Source: Caldicellulosiruptor naganoensis (lineage in GTDB: Bacteria > Bacillota > Thermoanaerobacteria > Caldicellulosiruptorales > Caldicellulosiruptoraceae). Taken from it: a stretch of 64,000 bases of DNA. The notes under the pieces are model-generated. The model was not told where the DNA came from and searched no databases. It saw only the letters and a list, made by a program, of their open reading frames with translations. Positions 51,237-59,826 of the stretch are shown here, piece by piece. Each line of letters opens with the position of its first letter. The first letter of the stretch is position 1. The position numbers and the translations under genes are program-made. The DNA is taken from contig NZ_CP113864.1 of the NCBI RefSeq assembly GCF_026914285.1, positions 1,829,001-1,893,000 of the forward strand, given 5' to 3'.

Positions 51237-52799
51237 TCATATCCTCTCAACAATCATATCAAGCAGCTTATCAATCCCCGTTCCGTCTTTTGCTGAGATA
51301 AAAACAGTAGGAACTTTGTCAAAAACATTGAGATCAAGAGAGTTGACTTTGTCAATCTTGTTATACACTCTGATAAGAGGAATGTGGTCAGCACCAAGCT
51401 GTTTTAGTAAATCCTCTGAGACTTTTATGTGTTCAAAGTAGAATGGGTCTGATACATCTACAACATTTAAGATTAAATTTGAATATTTTACTTCTTCAAG
51501 AGTTGATGAAAAGGCTTCTACTAAATGATGTGGAAGATTTCGTATAAACCCAACCGTGTCTGTAATTAAAAACTCTTTACCTTTGTGGTACACTCTTCTT
51601 GTGGTAGTGTCGAGAGTAGCAAAGAGTTTATCTTCAACAAGCACGTCTGCTTTTGAAATCCTGTTCATCAAAGTTGACTTGCCAGCATTGGTATAACCTA
51701 TAATAGAAACAACTGGAACATTGTTCTCTATTCTACTTTTTCTCTGTACCTCTCTACTTTTCTTTACCTTTTCAAGTTCCTTTTTAATCTCTTCAATACG
51801 TCTTTGAATATGCCTTCTGTCAAGTTCAAGCTTTGTCTCACCGGGTCCTCTTGTGCCAATTCCACCACCAAGTCTTGAGAGTACTGTTCCCATTCCACGA
51901 AGTCGCGGGAGCAGTGTCAAAAGCTGTGCAAGCTCTACCTGGAGTTTTCCTTCTTTTGTCTTCGCCCTTCTTGCAAATATGTCAAGTATTACATCTGTTC
52001 TGTCAATTACTTTTCTTAAGAGTGCCTCTTCAAGATTTTTTATCTGGGCTGGAGTCAGCTCTCTGTTAAAGATTACAACATCAATGTCTTTTTGCTGACA
52101 AATTTGCAATATCTCCTCTACTTTACCCCTACCTATAAAATATGCAGGGTCTATATTCCTCCTTACTTGAACAACCTTGTCAACTACCTTTACACCTGCT
52201 GTGTAACATAAGCTCTCAAGCTCATCAAATAGGTGTTTGTCTCCTTCAGAATCGCTTTTAGGCCACACATCAACCAAAAGCGCCTTCTCTTCAATTTTAT
52301 CGTTGGCAATGTCATAAAGCTTTTCTCTTTCTTTTTGTTTTTGGTCAATTTCTGAAATCTTATGAGATATGTCAAATTCATAGAAATATTCAACCTTAAA
52401 AGGACCTATTATTTCAACATCTTTGAGTTCCTTTCCCCAAAAAGCAAGTGTTGCCTCTTCTGTTTTGAGCGAAATTGTCATTATATAATCATATTTTTCC
52501 AAAATCAGTGTTGACAAATCATTCATAGAGGGGGTAGCCTGGCTTGTCGGATGAGTATGGATAATCGCTGCTTTTTTCTGAGCCTCAGAAGCATCTTCAA
52601 GTTCTATCTTATCTTTCTCGCCAATTACAACCTCTTCAACGTTTCCCTTCCTATTTATTACAATAGCAACTTCTTTATTTAGCTTCTGTGAAATCTCCTT
52701 TAAGCTATTGTAGATAAATTCATCTATCATGTACTCCTCGCTTTTGTAGTGTTTGAGCTTTTCAATAAGGTCCCTGTAGTATTCTCTTATCCTCGCCAT
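51237..52799 (-). CDS. hflX: HflX GTPase with N-terminal JAMM-motif domain
   Basis: A 520-residue protein. Residues about 165-335 are the HflX ligand-binding domain (DPAYFIGRGKVEEI, VIFNRELTPAQIKNLE, RLRGMGTVLSRLGGGIGTRG), followed by the G domain with GYTNAGKS, DTVGFIRNLPHHLVEAF and NKID. HflX splits stalled ribosomes. The extra N-terminal 150 residues contain HTHPTSQATPSMND (81-94), an exact HxHPx6SxxD JAMM metal motif of the JAB1/MPN family. Typical HflX lacks this part. The ATG at 52799 is chosen because the TTG at 52814 sits 1 nt from GGGGG; the start is uncertain. Single gene. Confidence 0.88.
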   Translation of the reverse strand: MARIREYYRDLIEKLKHYKSEEYMIDEFIYNSLKEISQKLNKEVAIVINRKGNVEEVVIGEKDKIELEDASEAQKKAAIIHTHPTSQATPSMNDLSTLILEKYDYIMTISLKTEEATLAFWGKELKDVEIIGPFKVEYFYEFDISHKISEIDQKQKEREKLYDIANDKIEEKALLVDVWPKSDSEGDKHLFDELESLCYTAGVKVVDKVVQVRRNIDPAYFIGRGKVEEILQICQQKDIDVVIFNRELTPAQIKNLEEALLRKVIDRTDVILDIFARRAKTKEGKLQVELAQLLTLLPRLRGMGTVLSRLGGGIGTRGPGETKLELDRRHIQRRIEEIKKELEKVKKSREVQRKSRIENNVPVVSIIGYTNAGKSTLMNRISKADVLVEDKLFATLDTTTRRVYHKGKEFLITDTVGFIRNLPHHLVEAFSSTLEEVKYSNLILNVVDVSDPFYFEHIKVSEDLLKQLGADHIPLIRVYNKIDKVNSLDLNVFDKVPTVFISAKDGTGIDKLLDMIVERI

Positions 52800-52850
52800 A
52801 AACCCTGAAATCAAGCCCCCTTTTTAAAGGATTTTTTTCAGTCAAAAAAA

Positions 52851-52902
52851 AGCCCAAACCTAAGAGACTTTATAGTCTGTCCCATAGGCTTGGGCTTTTT
52901 TT
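52851..52902 (-). terminator. Strong terminator after tuf
   Basis: On the minus strand AGCCCAAGCCTA pairs with TAGGTTTGGGCT (one bulge or mismatch), enclosing an inner GACT/AGTC stem, followed by a run of eight T. It ends the str operon. Confidence 0.9.
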
Positions 52903-52904
52903 GA

Positions 52905-54107
52905 CTACTCAATTATTGTTGTAACAGAACCTGCACCAACTGTTCTTCCGCCCTCACGGATAGCAAATCTGAGCCCTGACTCAATAGCAATTGGAGAAAT
53001 AAGCTCAACTGTCATCTCAACATTGTCGCCAGGCATGCACATTTCAACGCCTTCAGGCAATGTAATTGTACCTGTAACGTCTGTTGTTCTGAAGTAGAAC
53101 TGCGGTCTGTAACCTGTGAAGAATGGTGTATGTCTTCCACCCTCTTCTTTTGTCAATACGTAAACCTGTGCTTTGAATTTAGTGTGAGGTTTGATTGTGC
53201 CTGGCTTTGCAAGAACCTGACCTCTTTCAACCTCATTCTTCTGAATACCTCTGAGAAGACATCCAACGTTGTCACCTGCAACTGCCTCGTCAAGCACCTT
53301 TCTGAACATCTCAATACCTGTTACAACAGTTTTCCTTGGTTCTGGAGCAAATCCAACAATCTCAACCTCTTCGCCTGTCTTGAGTGTTCCTCTTTCAACT
53401 CTACCTGTAACAACTGTACCTCTACCTGTAATTGAGAACACGTCTTCAATTGGCATCAAGAATGGTTTATCAATGTCTCTCTGCGGTGTTGGGATGTACG
53501 TATCAACAGCATTCATGAGTTCTATAATGCATTGATACTCTGGCGCATTTGGATCTTCTGATGTTGACTCTAATGCTTTCAAAGCTGAACCCTTTATAAT
53601 TGGTACTTCATCACCTGGATAACCATACTTTGAAAGAAGTTCTCTAACTTCCATCTCAACAAGTTCAATTAATTCTGGGTCGTCTACCATGTCTACTTTG
53701 TTGAGGAATACAACAATGTATGGAACGTTAACCTGTCTTGCAAGCAAAATGTGCTCTCTTGTCTGTGGCATTGGACCATCTGCTGCAGATACAACCAAGA
53801 TAGCACCGTCCATCTGAGCAGCACCTGTTATCATGTTCTTTACATAGTCAGCGTGTCCTGGGCAGTCAACGTGTGCGTAGTGTCTTGCATCTGTTTCATA
53901 CTCAACGTGTGCTGTGTTGATTGTGATACCTCTTTCTCTTTCCTCTGGAGCCTTGTCAATCTGGTCATAGGGCATGAATTGAGCCTTACCTTTGAGAGCT
54001 AAAACCTTTGTAATTGCAGCTGTCAATGTTGTCTTACCATGGTCAACGTGTCCAATTGTACCTATGTTTACGTGTGGTTTTGTTCTTTCAAATTTTGCCT
54101 TTGCCAT
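52905..54107 (-). CDS. tuf: Translation elongation factor Tu
   Basis: A 400-residue EF-Tu that brings aminoacyl-tRNA to the ribosome. G1 GHVDHGKT (about 19-26), the switch [35 protein letters not shown] and NKVDM are all present, with complete domains 2 and 3 ending [15 protein letters not shown]. The ATG at 54107 is 11 nt after GGAGG; seven codons upstream in frame are not conserved. Last gene of the str operon and 89 nt after fusA. Confidence 0.97.
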   Translation of the reverse strand: MAKAKFERTKPHVNIGTIGHVDHGKTTLTAAITKVLALKGKAQFMPYDQIDKAPEERERGITINTAHVEYETDARHYAHVDCPGHADYVKNMITGAAQMDGAILVVSAADGPMPQTREHILLARQVNVPYIVVFLNKVDMVDDPELIELVEMEVRELLSKYGYPGDEVPIIKGSALKALESTSEDPNAPEYQCIIELMNAVDTYIPTPQRDIDKPFLMPIEDVFSITGRGTVVTGRVERGTLKTGEEVEIVGFAPEPRKTVVTGIEMFRKVLDEAVAGDNVGCLLRGIQKNEVERGQVLAKPGTIKPHTKFKAQVYVLTKEEGGRHTPFFTGYRPQFYFRTTDVTGTITLPEGVEMCMPGDNVEMTVELISPIAIESGLRFAIREGGRTVGAGSVTTIIE

Positions 54108-54196
54108 CCTAATTTTATCCTCCTTCACGGTAATAGTATTTTTTTGATTTATGTTAATTTAAGATTACAACCAATGCTTATAAACTATTTTACCAT

Positions 54197-56272
54197 TTAT
54201 TTATTCTTCATTTCAAGAATCTTATCAGCAATATTCTTTGGAACTTCTTCATAGTGGTCAAACTGCATCGTATATGTGCCACGACCCTGTGTTTTAGACC
54301 TCAGGTCTGTCGCATATCCAAACATCTCAGCAAGTGGTACATATGCACGGATAACCTGGGCGTTGCCTCTCAGTTCCATACCCTCAATTCTTCCTCTTCT
54401 TGCATTTATATCACCCATTACATCACCCATATACTCTTCTGGAACAACAACCTCAACCTTCATAATAGGCTCTAAAAGCACCGGTTCCGCTTTTTTCATA
54501 CCTTCTCTGAAAGCCTGAGCTGCTGCAATCCTGAATGCCATGTCACTTGAGTCAACTTCATGGTAAGAACCATCAAATAGAGTAACTCTTACATCCACAA
54601 CTGGATATCCTGCTAAAACACCAGACTGCATAGCTTCCTGAACACCTGCGTCAACAGCTGGTATGAATTCTTTTGGAATCACACCACCGACAATCTTGTT
54701 AACAAATTCGTATCCTTTGCCTCTTTCAAGCGGTTCAAGTTCAAGCCAAACATGGCCGTACTGACCTCTACCACCAGATTGCCTGATGTATTTACCTTCC
54801 ACCTTAACTGATTTTTTAATTGTCTCCTTATATGCAACCTGAGGCTTACCAACGTTTACATCTACTTTGAATTCTCTTCTCATTCTGTCAACAATAATCT
54901 CTAAATGTAGCTCACCCATACCTGCAATGAGAGTCTGCCCAGTCTCATGGTTAGTTGATACTCTAAATGTTGGGTCTTCTTCTGCAAGTCTCTGGAGTGC
55001 AATACTCATCTTTTCTTGGTCAGCTTTTGTCTTTGGCTCAATTGCAACCTGAATAACAGGCTCTGGAAATTCCATTGATTCTAATATGATTGGATGATTC
55101 TCATCACAGAGTGTATCACCAGTTGTTGTATTAGACAAACCAATTGCTGCACAGATGTCACCCGCATATATTGTGTCGATGTCTTCTCTGTGGTTCGCAT
55201 GCATCTGAAGAAGTCTTCCAATTCTTTCTTTCTTGTTCTTTGTTGAGTTATACACATACGAACCTGCATGAAGTACACCAGAATAAACTCTTAAGAAAGT
55301 TAATTTACCGACGTATGGGTCAGACATAATCTTAAACGCCAATGCACAGAACGGCTCATCTTCACTCGTTCTTCTTTCAATCTCCTCACCTGTTTCAGGT
55401 GAAATTCCTTTTACAGCTGCAATGTCCACTGGTGATGGCAAGTAGTCAACAACAGCATCCAAAAGTGGCTGAACACCTTTATTTCTATATGATGAGCCAC
55501 ATAAAACAGGAGTCATCTGCAGGTTTATTGTTGCTTTTCTTATCGCAGCTTTGAGTTCGTCAACCGTGATCTCTTCGCCTTCTAAATATTTTATCATAAT
55601 CTCTTCGTCTGTTTCAGCTACAGCTTCTAAAAGTTTTATTCTGTACTCTTCAGCAATGTCTTTTATCTCATCTGGTATCTCTGTTTCCTGTGCAACCTTT
55701 CCTAAATCATCTACATATATAATAGCCTTCATTGTAAGAAGGTCAACAACACCTTTAAATGTGTCCTCTTTACCAATTGGAACCTGGATTGCAACAGGAT
55801 TTGCACCAAGTCTTTCTTTCATCATCTCAATGACATTGAAGAAATTAGCACCCATTATATCCATCTTGTTAACATATGCAATCCTTGGAACACGGTATTT
55901 ATCTGCCTGTCTCCACACAGTCTCTGATTGAGGTTCTACGCCGCCTTTTGCACAAAATATTGCAATAGCCCCATCCAGCACGCGCAAAGACCTTTCTACT
56001 TCAACTGTGAAGTCAACATGCCCTGGTGTGTCAATGATGTTTATTCTATGTCCTCGCCACTCACAAGTTGTAGCAGCCGAGGTTATAGTAATACCTCTTT
56101 CCTGTTCCTGCTCCATCCAGTCCATGGTAGCTGTACCTTCATGGACTTCACCCATTTTATGAACTTTACCAGTGTAGAAAAGAATTCTCTCTGTTGTTGT
56201 TGTTTTCCCCGCATCTATATGAGCCATAATACCTATATTTCTTGTTTTTTCAAGTGGAAACTGCCTAGGCAA
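54197..56272 (-). CDS. fusA: Translation elongation factor G
   Basis: A 691-residue EF-G, the translocase. [19 protein letters not shown] (G1), [34 protein letters not shown] and NKMD are visible; domains II-V are complete. The start is TTG, 10 nt after GGAGG, in [14 protein letters not shown]. It lies between rpsG (32 nt) and tuf in the conserved order. Confidence 0.97.
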   Translation of the reverse strand: MPRQFPLEKTRNIGIMAHIDAGKTTTTERILFYTGKVHKMGEVHEGTATMDWMEQEQERGITITSAATTCEWRGHRINIIDTPGHVDFTVEVERSLRVLDGAIAIFCAKGGVEPQSETVWRQADKYRVPRIAYVNKMDIMGANFFNVIEMMKERLGANPVAIQVPIGKEDTFKGVVDLLTMKAIIYVDDLGKVAQETEIPDEIKDIAEEYRIKLLEAVAETDEEIMIKYLEGEEITVDELKAAIRKATINLQMTPVLCGSSYRNKGVQPLLDAVVDYLPSPVDIAAVKGISPETGEEIERRTSEDEPFCALAFKIMSDPYVGKLTFLRVYSGVLHAGSYVYNSTKNKKERIGRLLQMHANHREDIDTIYAGDICAAIGLSNTTTGDTLCDENHPIILESMEFPEPVIQVAIEPKTKADQEKMSIALQRLAEEDPTFRVSTNHETGQTLIAGMGELHLEIIVDRMRREFKVDVNVGKPQVAYKETIKKSVKVEGKYIRQSGGRGQYGHVWLELEPLERGKGYEFVNKIVGGVIPKEFIPAVDAGVQEAMQSGVLAGYPVVDVRVTLFDGSYHEVDSSDMAFRIAAAQAFREGMKKAEPVLLEPIMKVEVVVPEEYMGDVMGDINARRGRIEGMELRGNAQVIRAYVPLAEMFGYATDLRSKTQGRGTYTMQFDHYEEVPKNIADKILEMKNK

Positions 56273-56304
56273 TTTCTTCTGTCCTCCTTGTCAAAAAAGT
56301 AATT

Positions 56305-56781
<477 letters not shown>

Positions 56782-56854
56782 CTACCCCTCCTTTTTAAAA
56801 ACTCTAACTGCCTCTTTAGGCCTTACAACAACTTATGCTGCTTTCTCAGATGTA

Positions 56855-57292
56855 TTATTTCTTTGCAGTGCCTGCTGCCTGTTGTTTTGGCCTTTTTGCA
56901 CCGTATTTAGAACGGCCTTGTCTTCTGTTAGCAACACCAGCACAGTCCAGTGCACCTCTTATAATATGGTATCTAACACCTGGTAAGTCCTTGACTCTTC
57001 CACCTCTTACCAATACAACAGAGTGTTCCTGCAAGTTGTGACCAATACCAGGAATGTACGCTGTCACTTCAATACCATTTGTAAGTCTGACTCTTGCTAC
57101 CTTTCTCAAAGCAGAGTTTGGCTTTTTAGGAGTGATAGTCTTTACAACTGTGCAAACTCCTCTTCTCTGTGGACAGCTTATGTCGTAGTATTTCTTTTTA
57201 AGTGAATTAAAACCTTTTTGAAGCGCTGGTGCCTTTGACTTATCAACCTTCTTTTCTCGGCCATATCTTACAAGCTGGTTTATTGTTGGCAT
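56855..57292 (-). CDS. rpsL: 30S ribosomal protein S12
   Basis: A 145-residue S12 of the decoding centre. [34 protein letters not shown] and the loop [25 protein letters not shown] are intact, with the lysines targeted by streptomycin resistance mutations (K in PKKPNS and GRVKDLPG) in wild-type form. Its ribosome-binding site and first seven codons lie inside the 110-bp repeat created by the IS1634-type insertion just upstream, so the gene is whole but cut off from the visible promoter. Confidence 0.97.
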   Translation of the reverse strand: MPTINQLVRYGREKKVDKSKAPALQKGFNSLKKKYYDISCPQRRGVCTVVKTITPKKPNSALRKVARVRLTNGIEVTAYIPGIGHNLQEHSVVLVRGGRVKDLPGVRYHIIRGALDCAGVANRRQGRSKYGAKRPKQQAAGTAKK

Positions 57293-57381
57293 CTGTACAC
57301 CTCCTTGTTAAAAATCTTATTCAATTATTGCGGCAGAGGATGCTGCCACACTTATACCACAAATCTTACCAAGTTCTTTTT
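57272..57381. repeat. 110-bp direct repeat, copy 1 (rpsL side)
   Basis: Identical base for base with 59364-59473. It contains, on the minus strand, the last 17 codons or so of the L7Ae-like gene, the intergenic gap, GGAGG, and the first seven codons of rpsL. It directly abuts the left end of the IS. Its length and position fit a long target-site duplication. Confidence 0.92.
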
Positions 57382-59363
57382 CTTGACTTTGTCAGTTTGA
57401 AACTCAAAAAGCTTGGGGGGACTGGGATTGACAAAATATGGACCTCAATTTTGTCACTACATCATTTGCTAATACCAATAAATTCTAAGCCTTCCTCATA
57501 TGTGATGAAATTTTTTGGCCCCTTTATCTTCATCACATTCAGTATATCTCCAGCTCCTCCTTCTGTCCTTTGCTTTATCAAATATTTCTTCCCTTTTATC
57601 TCTATTTCAATAAAATTCATTGAATCTATTGCTTCCATTATCCCTTCACTACTTATTCCTTTACCTTTTTTCCTCAAAATATATTCCAATGTCCTCTGTA
57701 ATAAAAATGCCAAAAAACATATCACAAAATGTCCTTTTATTCTGCTTTCTGTAAAGTGATATATCGGTCGTACTTCTAAACAGCTTTTCATTACTCTGAA
57801 AGACTGTTCTATCTTCCATAAATCGTGATATGCTCCTAAAACTTCTTCTACATCCATATCCTTTTTGCTCGTTTGTATTGCATAGTAACCGTCAAACTTC
57901 TCATCTCGTTTTATCGCTTCCTCATCCAATACATATTCTTCTGACTTTGATTTCTTCTTCAAATATTTCCTCGCACCTTTTTTCTCTAAGGCTGTTATAC
58001 TTCCTTTGTTCTCTAAAAGCTCTTTGGCTTTTGATACCAATCTCTCTCTGTCTTCTTTGTCTTTCTTAGCTCTCTTGCTTGAATAGGTTATTATCAGTCT
58101 CTCTTCTATTTTAAACTCTTTACACTCTTCATCCTTGATAACATTTGTTCTTTCCAATACCTTATATTTGAATTCATCTCCATAAATTTCTTCAGCATTC
58201 AAACATCTTTTGCCATCAAGTCTTTTATATCCTTCTTCATTAAAAACTTCATCTAAAATTTCTTTACTTGCATTCTTTAATCTGCTTGCTACTATATAAT
58301 CGTATCCCGCTTCTTTTATCATCTTTAAATTTAATCTGCTGTTGAGCCCTTTGTCTGCTACTATCACTATCTTATCTATACTAAATTTTTCTTTCAGTTT
58401 CCTCAGTATCTTTACCATTGTTTTGCTATCTATTGTATTGCCAGGAAAAAGTTCATAACCTATCGGCCTGCCTTCTTTGTCTACCAAAAGCCCTAACACA
58501 ACCTGTACTTCATTTATCTTGTTGTCTTTGCTAAAACCAAAATTTTTAAGTTCATCGGCTCTACAACTCTCAAAGTATATTGTCGTCACGTCATAAAAAA
58601 CTACATCAACTACCATCTTAAATAAATCCCTATTTTTCTGATACAGATACGTCTCTAAATCTTCTTTTATACTGTCAAGAAAATCTAAACACCTGTACAA
58701 CTGATTTAAATCTATATCCTCTTCAAATCCAAAATATTTATTTCTCTGATGATAAGTTCTTAGTTTGCTCATAGGTTCTATCAATCTCTGTATGGTCATT
58801 AAAAAACTTACTTTGTCTACATCAAATTTTATCTTTCTCCCTTTTGTTGCTTTCTCTTTTGAAAACTTATCTATTTCAAGTTCTTCCCATAACTTTCTGA
58901 ATACAATGTATCCCCAATTTTTTATAACTGCATCCGATACATCCTCTTCAGATTCAATAGTAACAGCTTTTGTATTTCCAGTAGTTGTTTTTTCAACAAT
59001 GTCGGATAGTTTTTTTACAATGTTTTTAAAAGCAGGATCACTTTTGAGAAGATCAAGTCTACCAAAATTAAATAACACTCTTTGTTTTACCTTGCCATTT
59101 TCACGATAGTTTTCGACTAATCTAACATACTGGTAACCGCCAGCATTAGTTATTTTGACAAACATATGGTAACTCCTCAAAGGTATTTTGAGTAATTGTA
59201 CCACAAAATATTCAAAATGTCAAGTATTTATAGCATATTTCAGACTATAATTTGCCACTACAATTTTTAAAATTTTTTATTTTTCTATTCTCAAAACCCG
59301 CATAAATTAAGACTTTGTTATTTTTTGTTAGCTCAAAAACTCCTCCTAACTGACAAAGTCAAG
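57382..59363 (-). mobile_element. IS1634-type (IS4 superfamily) insertion sequence, apparently complete (1982 bp)
   Basis: The ends are defined by the 110-bp flanking repeats. The terminal inverted repeats are CTTGACTTTGTCAGTT, 16 bp perfect at both ends. One intact transposase gene and its own promoter (TTGACA 59223-59218, 17 bp, TACAAT 59200-59195) lie inside. IS1634 of Mycoplasma mycoides is known for long, variable target duplications, and this element behaves the same way. It separates the L7Ae-like gene from rpsL and is oriented the same way as the operon. Confidence 0.9.
57462..59165 (-). CDS. IS1634-family transposase
   Basis: A 567-residue DDE transposase of the IS1634/IS4 type. The N-terminus FVKITNAGGYQYVRLVENYR is typical of the family. 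Then come VVFYDVTTIYFES (first Asp), IVIVADKGLNSRLNLKMIKE (second Asp) and the YxxLWxIEQSFR-like AYHDLWKIEQSFRVMKSCL with the catalytic Glu, followed by RPIYHFTESRIKGHFVICFL. Full length, no frameshift. The ATG at 59165 is 7 nt after AGGAG; the frame extends 13 codons upstream. Confidence 0.92.
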   Translation of the reverse strand: MFVKITNAGGYQYVRLVENYRENGKVKQRVLFNFGRLDLLKSDPAFKNIVKKLSDIVEKTTTGNTKAVTIESEEDVSDAVIKNWGYIVFRKLWEELEIDKFSKEKATKGRKIKFDVDKVSFLMTIQRLIEPMSKLRTYHQRNKYFGFEEDIDLNQLYRCLDFLDSIKEDLETYLYQKNRDLFKMVVDVVFYDVTTIYFESCRADELKNFGFSKDNKINEVQVVLGLLVDKEGRPIGYELFPGNTIDSKTMVKILRKLKEKFSIDKIVIVADKGLNSRLNLKMIKEAGYDYIVASRLKNASKEILDEVFNEEGYKRLDGKRCLNAEEIYGDEFKYKVLERTNVIKDEECKEFKIEERLIITYSSKRAKKDKEDRERLVSKAKELLENKGSITALEKKGARKYLKKKSKSEEYVLDEEAIKRDEKFDGYYAIQTSKKDMDVEEVLGAYHDLWKIEQSFRVMKSCLEVRPIYHFTESRIKGHFVICFLAFLLQRTLEYILRKKGKGISSEGIMEAIDSMNFIEIEIKGKKYLIKQRTEGGAGDILNVMKIKGPKNFITYEEGLEFIGISK

Positions 59364-59384
59364 AAGCTGGTTTATTGTTGGCAT
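59346..59384 (-). other. Truncated rpsL start fused into the IS end (12 codons)
   Basis: In repeat copy 2, GGAGG and the rpsL ATG are kept, but the reading frame runs MPTINQL then LDFVS and stops at TAG inside the IS terminal repeat. It is a by-product of the insertion and probably translated because its ribosome-binding site is that of rpsL. Confidence 0.7.
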
Positions 59385-59473
59385 CTGTACACCTCCTTGT
59401 TAAAAATCTTATTCAATTATTGCGGCAGAGGATGCTGCCACACTTATACCACAAATCTTACCAAGTTCTTTTT
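59364..59473. repeat. 110-bp direct repeat, copy 2 (L7Ae side)
   Basis: Identical to 57272-57381. This copy completes the 3' end of the L7Ae-like gene and carries a duplicate of the rpsL start. It directly abuts the right end of the IS. Confidence 0.92.
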
Positions 59474-59666
59474 TAGAATCAACAAAGACAAGTTTAATGC
59501 CTTTTTGTTTGCACATTTCTATAATATCCCTCACTACCCATTCGTCGCTATCTTTTGCGACAAACACTACTTTCGCTTTCCCTTTCTGGATAGCTTGGGC
59601 AGTTTGGCGCGCACCTACTGTTTTAGGAGAAGTTTTTAAGGCTTCTAAATCTGATGACAAATTCAT
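59409..59666 (-). CDS. rplGB: L7Ae-like ribosomal/K-turn-binding protein (YbxF-type)
   Basis: An 85-residue L7Ae/L30e/Gadd45-fold protein. VGARQTAQAIQKGKAKVVFV, AKDSDEWVVRDIIEMCKQKG and ELGKICGISVAASSAAII match the YbxF/YlxQ-like K-turn RNA-binding proteins found between rpoC and rpsL in firmicutes. The end of the gene lies inside the 110-bp repeat but the frame is complete. The ATG is only 2 nt after GGAGG; a TTG two codons on is better spaced and may be used. Confidence 0.88.
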   Translation of the reverse strand: MNLSSDLEALKTSPKTVGARQTAQAIQKGKAKVVFVAKDSDEWVVRDIIEMCKQKGIKLVFVDSKKELGKICGISVAASSAAIIE

Positions 59667-59700
59667 TTCCTCCCTTTTTCACAATGGAAGGTGTAAAATT

Positions 59701-59739
59701 ACACTCAAATATAATAACACTCAAATTATTTTATGTCAA
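59701..59739 (-). promoter_or_regulatory. Consensus str-operon promoter with repeated motif around the -10 box
   Basis: On the minus strand TTGACA (59739-59734), 17 bp, TATTAT (59716-59711). The motif TTTGAGTGT occurs twice, at 59725-59717 (spacer end) and 59709-59701 (just after the -10), 16 bp apart, which suggests a protein-binding site. It would drive the L7Ae-like gene and, before the insertion, rpsL-rpsG-fusA-tuf. Confidence 0.78.
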
Positions 59740-59773
59740 GAAAGTTTAACTAAGCAGCCTTTAAAGTTTTTTC

Positions 59774-59813
59774 AAGGGGTATGCCTTTAAGAGCTTTCTC
59801 AGGCATACCCCTT
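59774..59813. terminator. Hairpin between rpoC and the L7Ae-like gene
   Basis: AAGGGGTATGCCT and AGGCATACCCCTT form a perfect 13-bp stem 13 nt after the rpoC stop. Read on the minus strand it is followed by GAAAAAAC, not a U-tract; the T-rich tail (TTTAAATTTTATTTTATG) is on the plus strand. It may work as a weak or factor-assisted terminator, or stop antisense transcription into rpoC. Confidence 0.6.
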
Positions 59814-59826
59814 TTTAAATTTTATT

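Noticed and set aside
57316-57381. Duplicate L7Ae C-terminal fragment as a separate gene
   Set aside because: It is only the 3' part of the gene copied in the 110-bp repeat, with no start.
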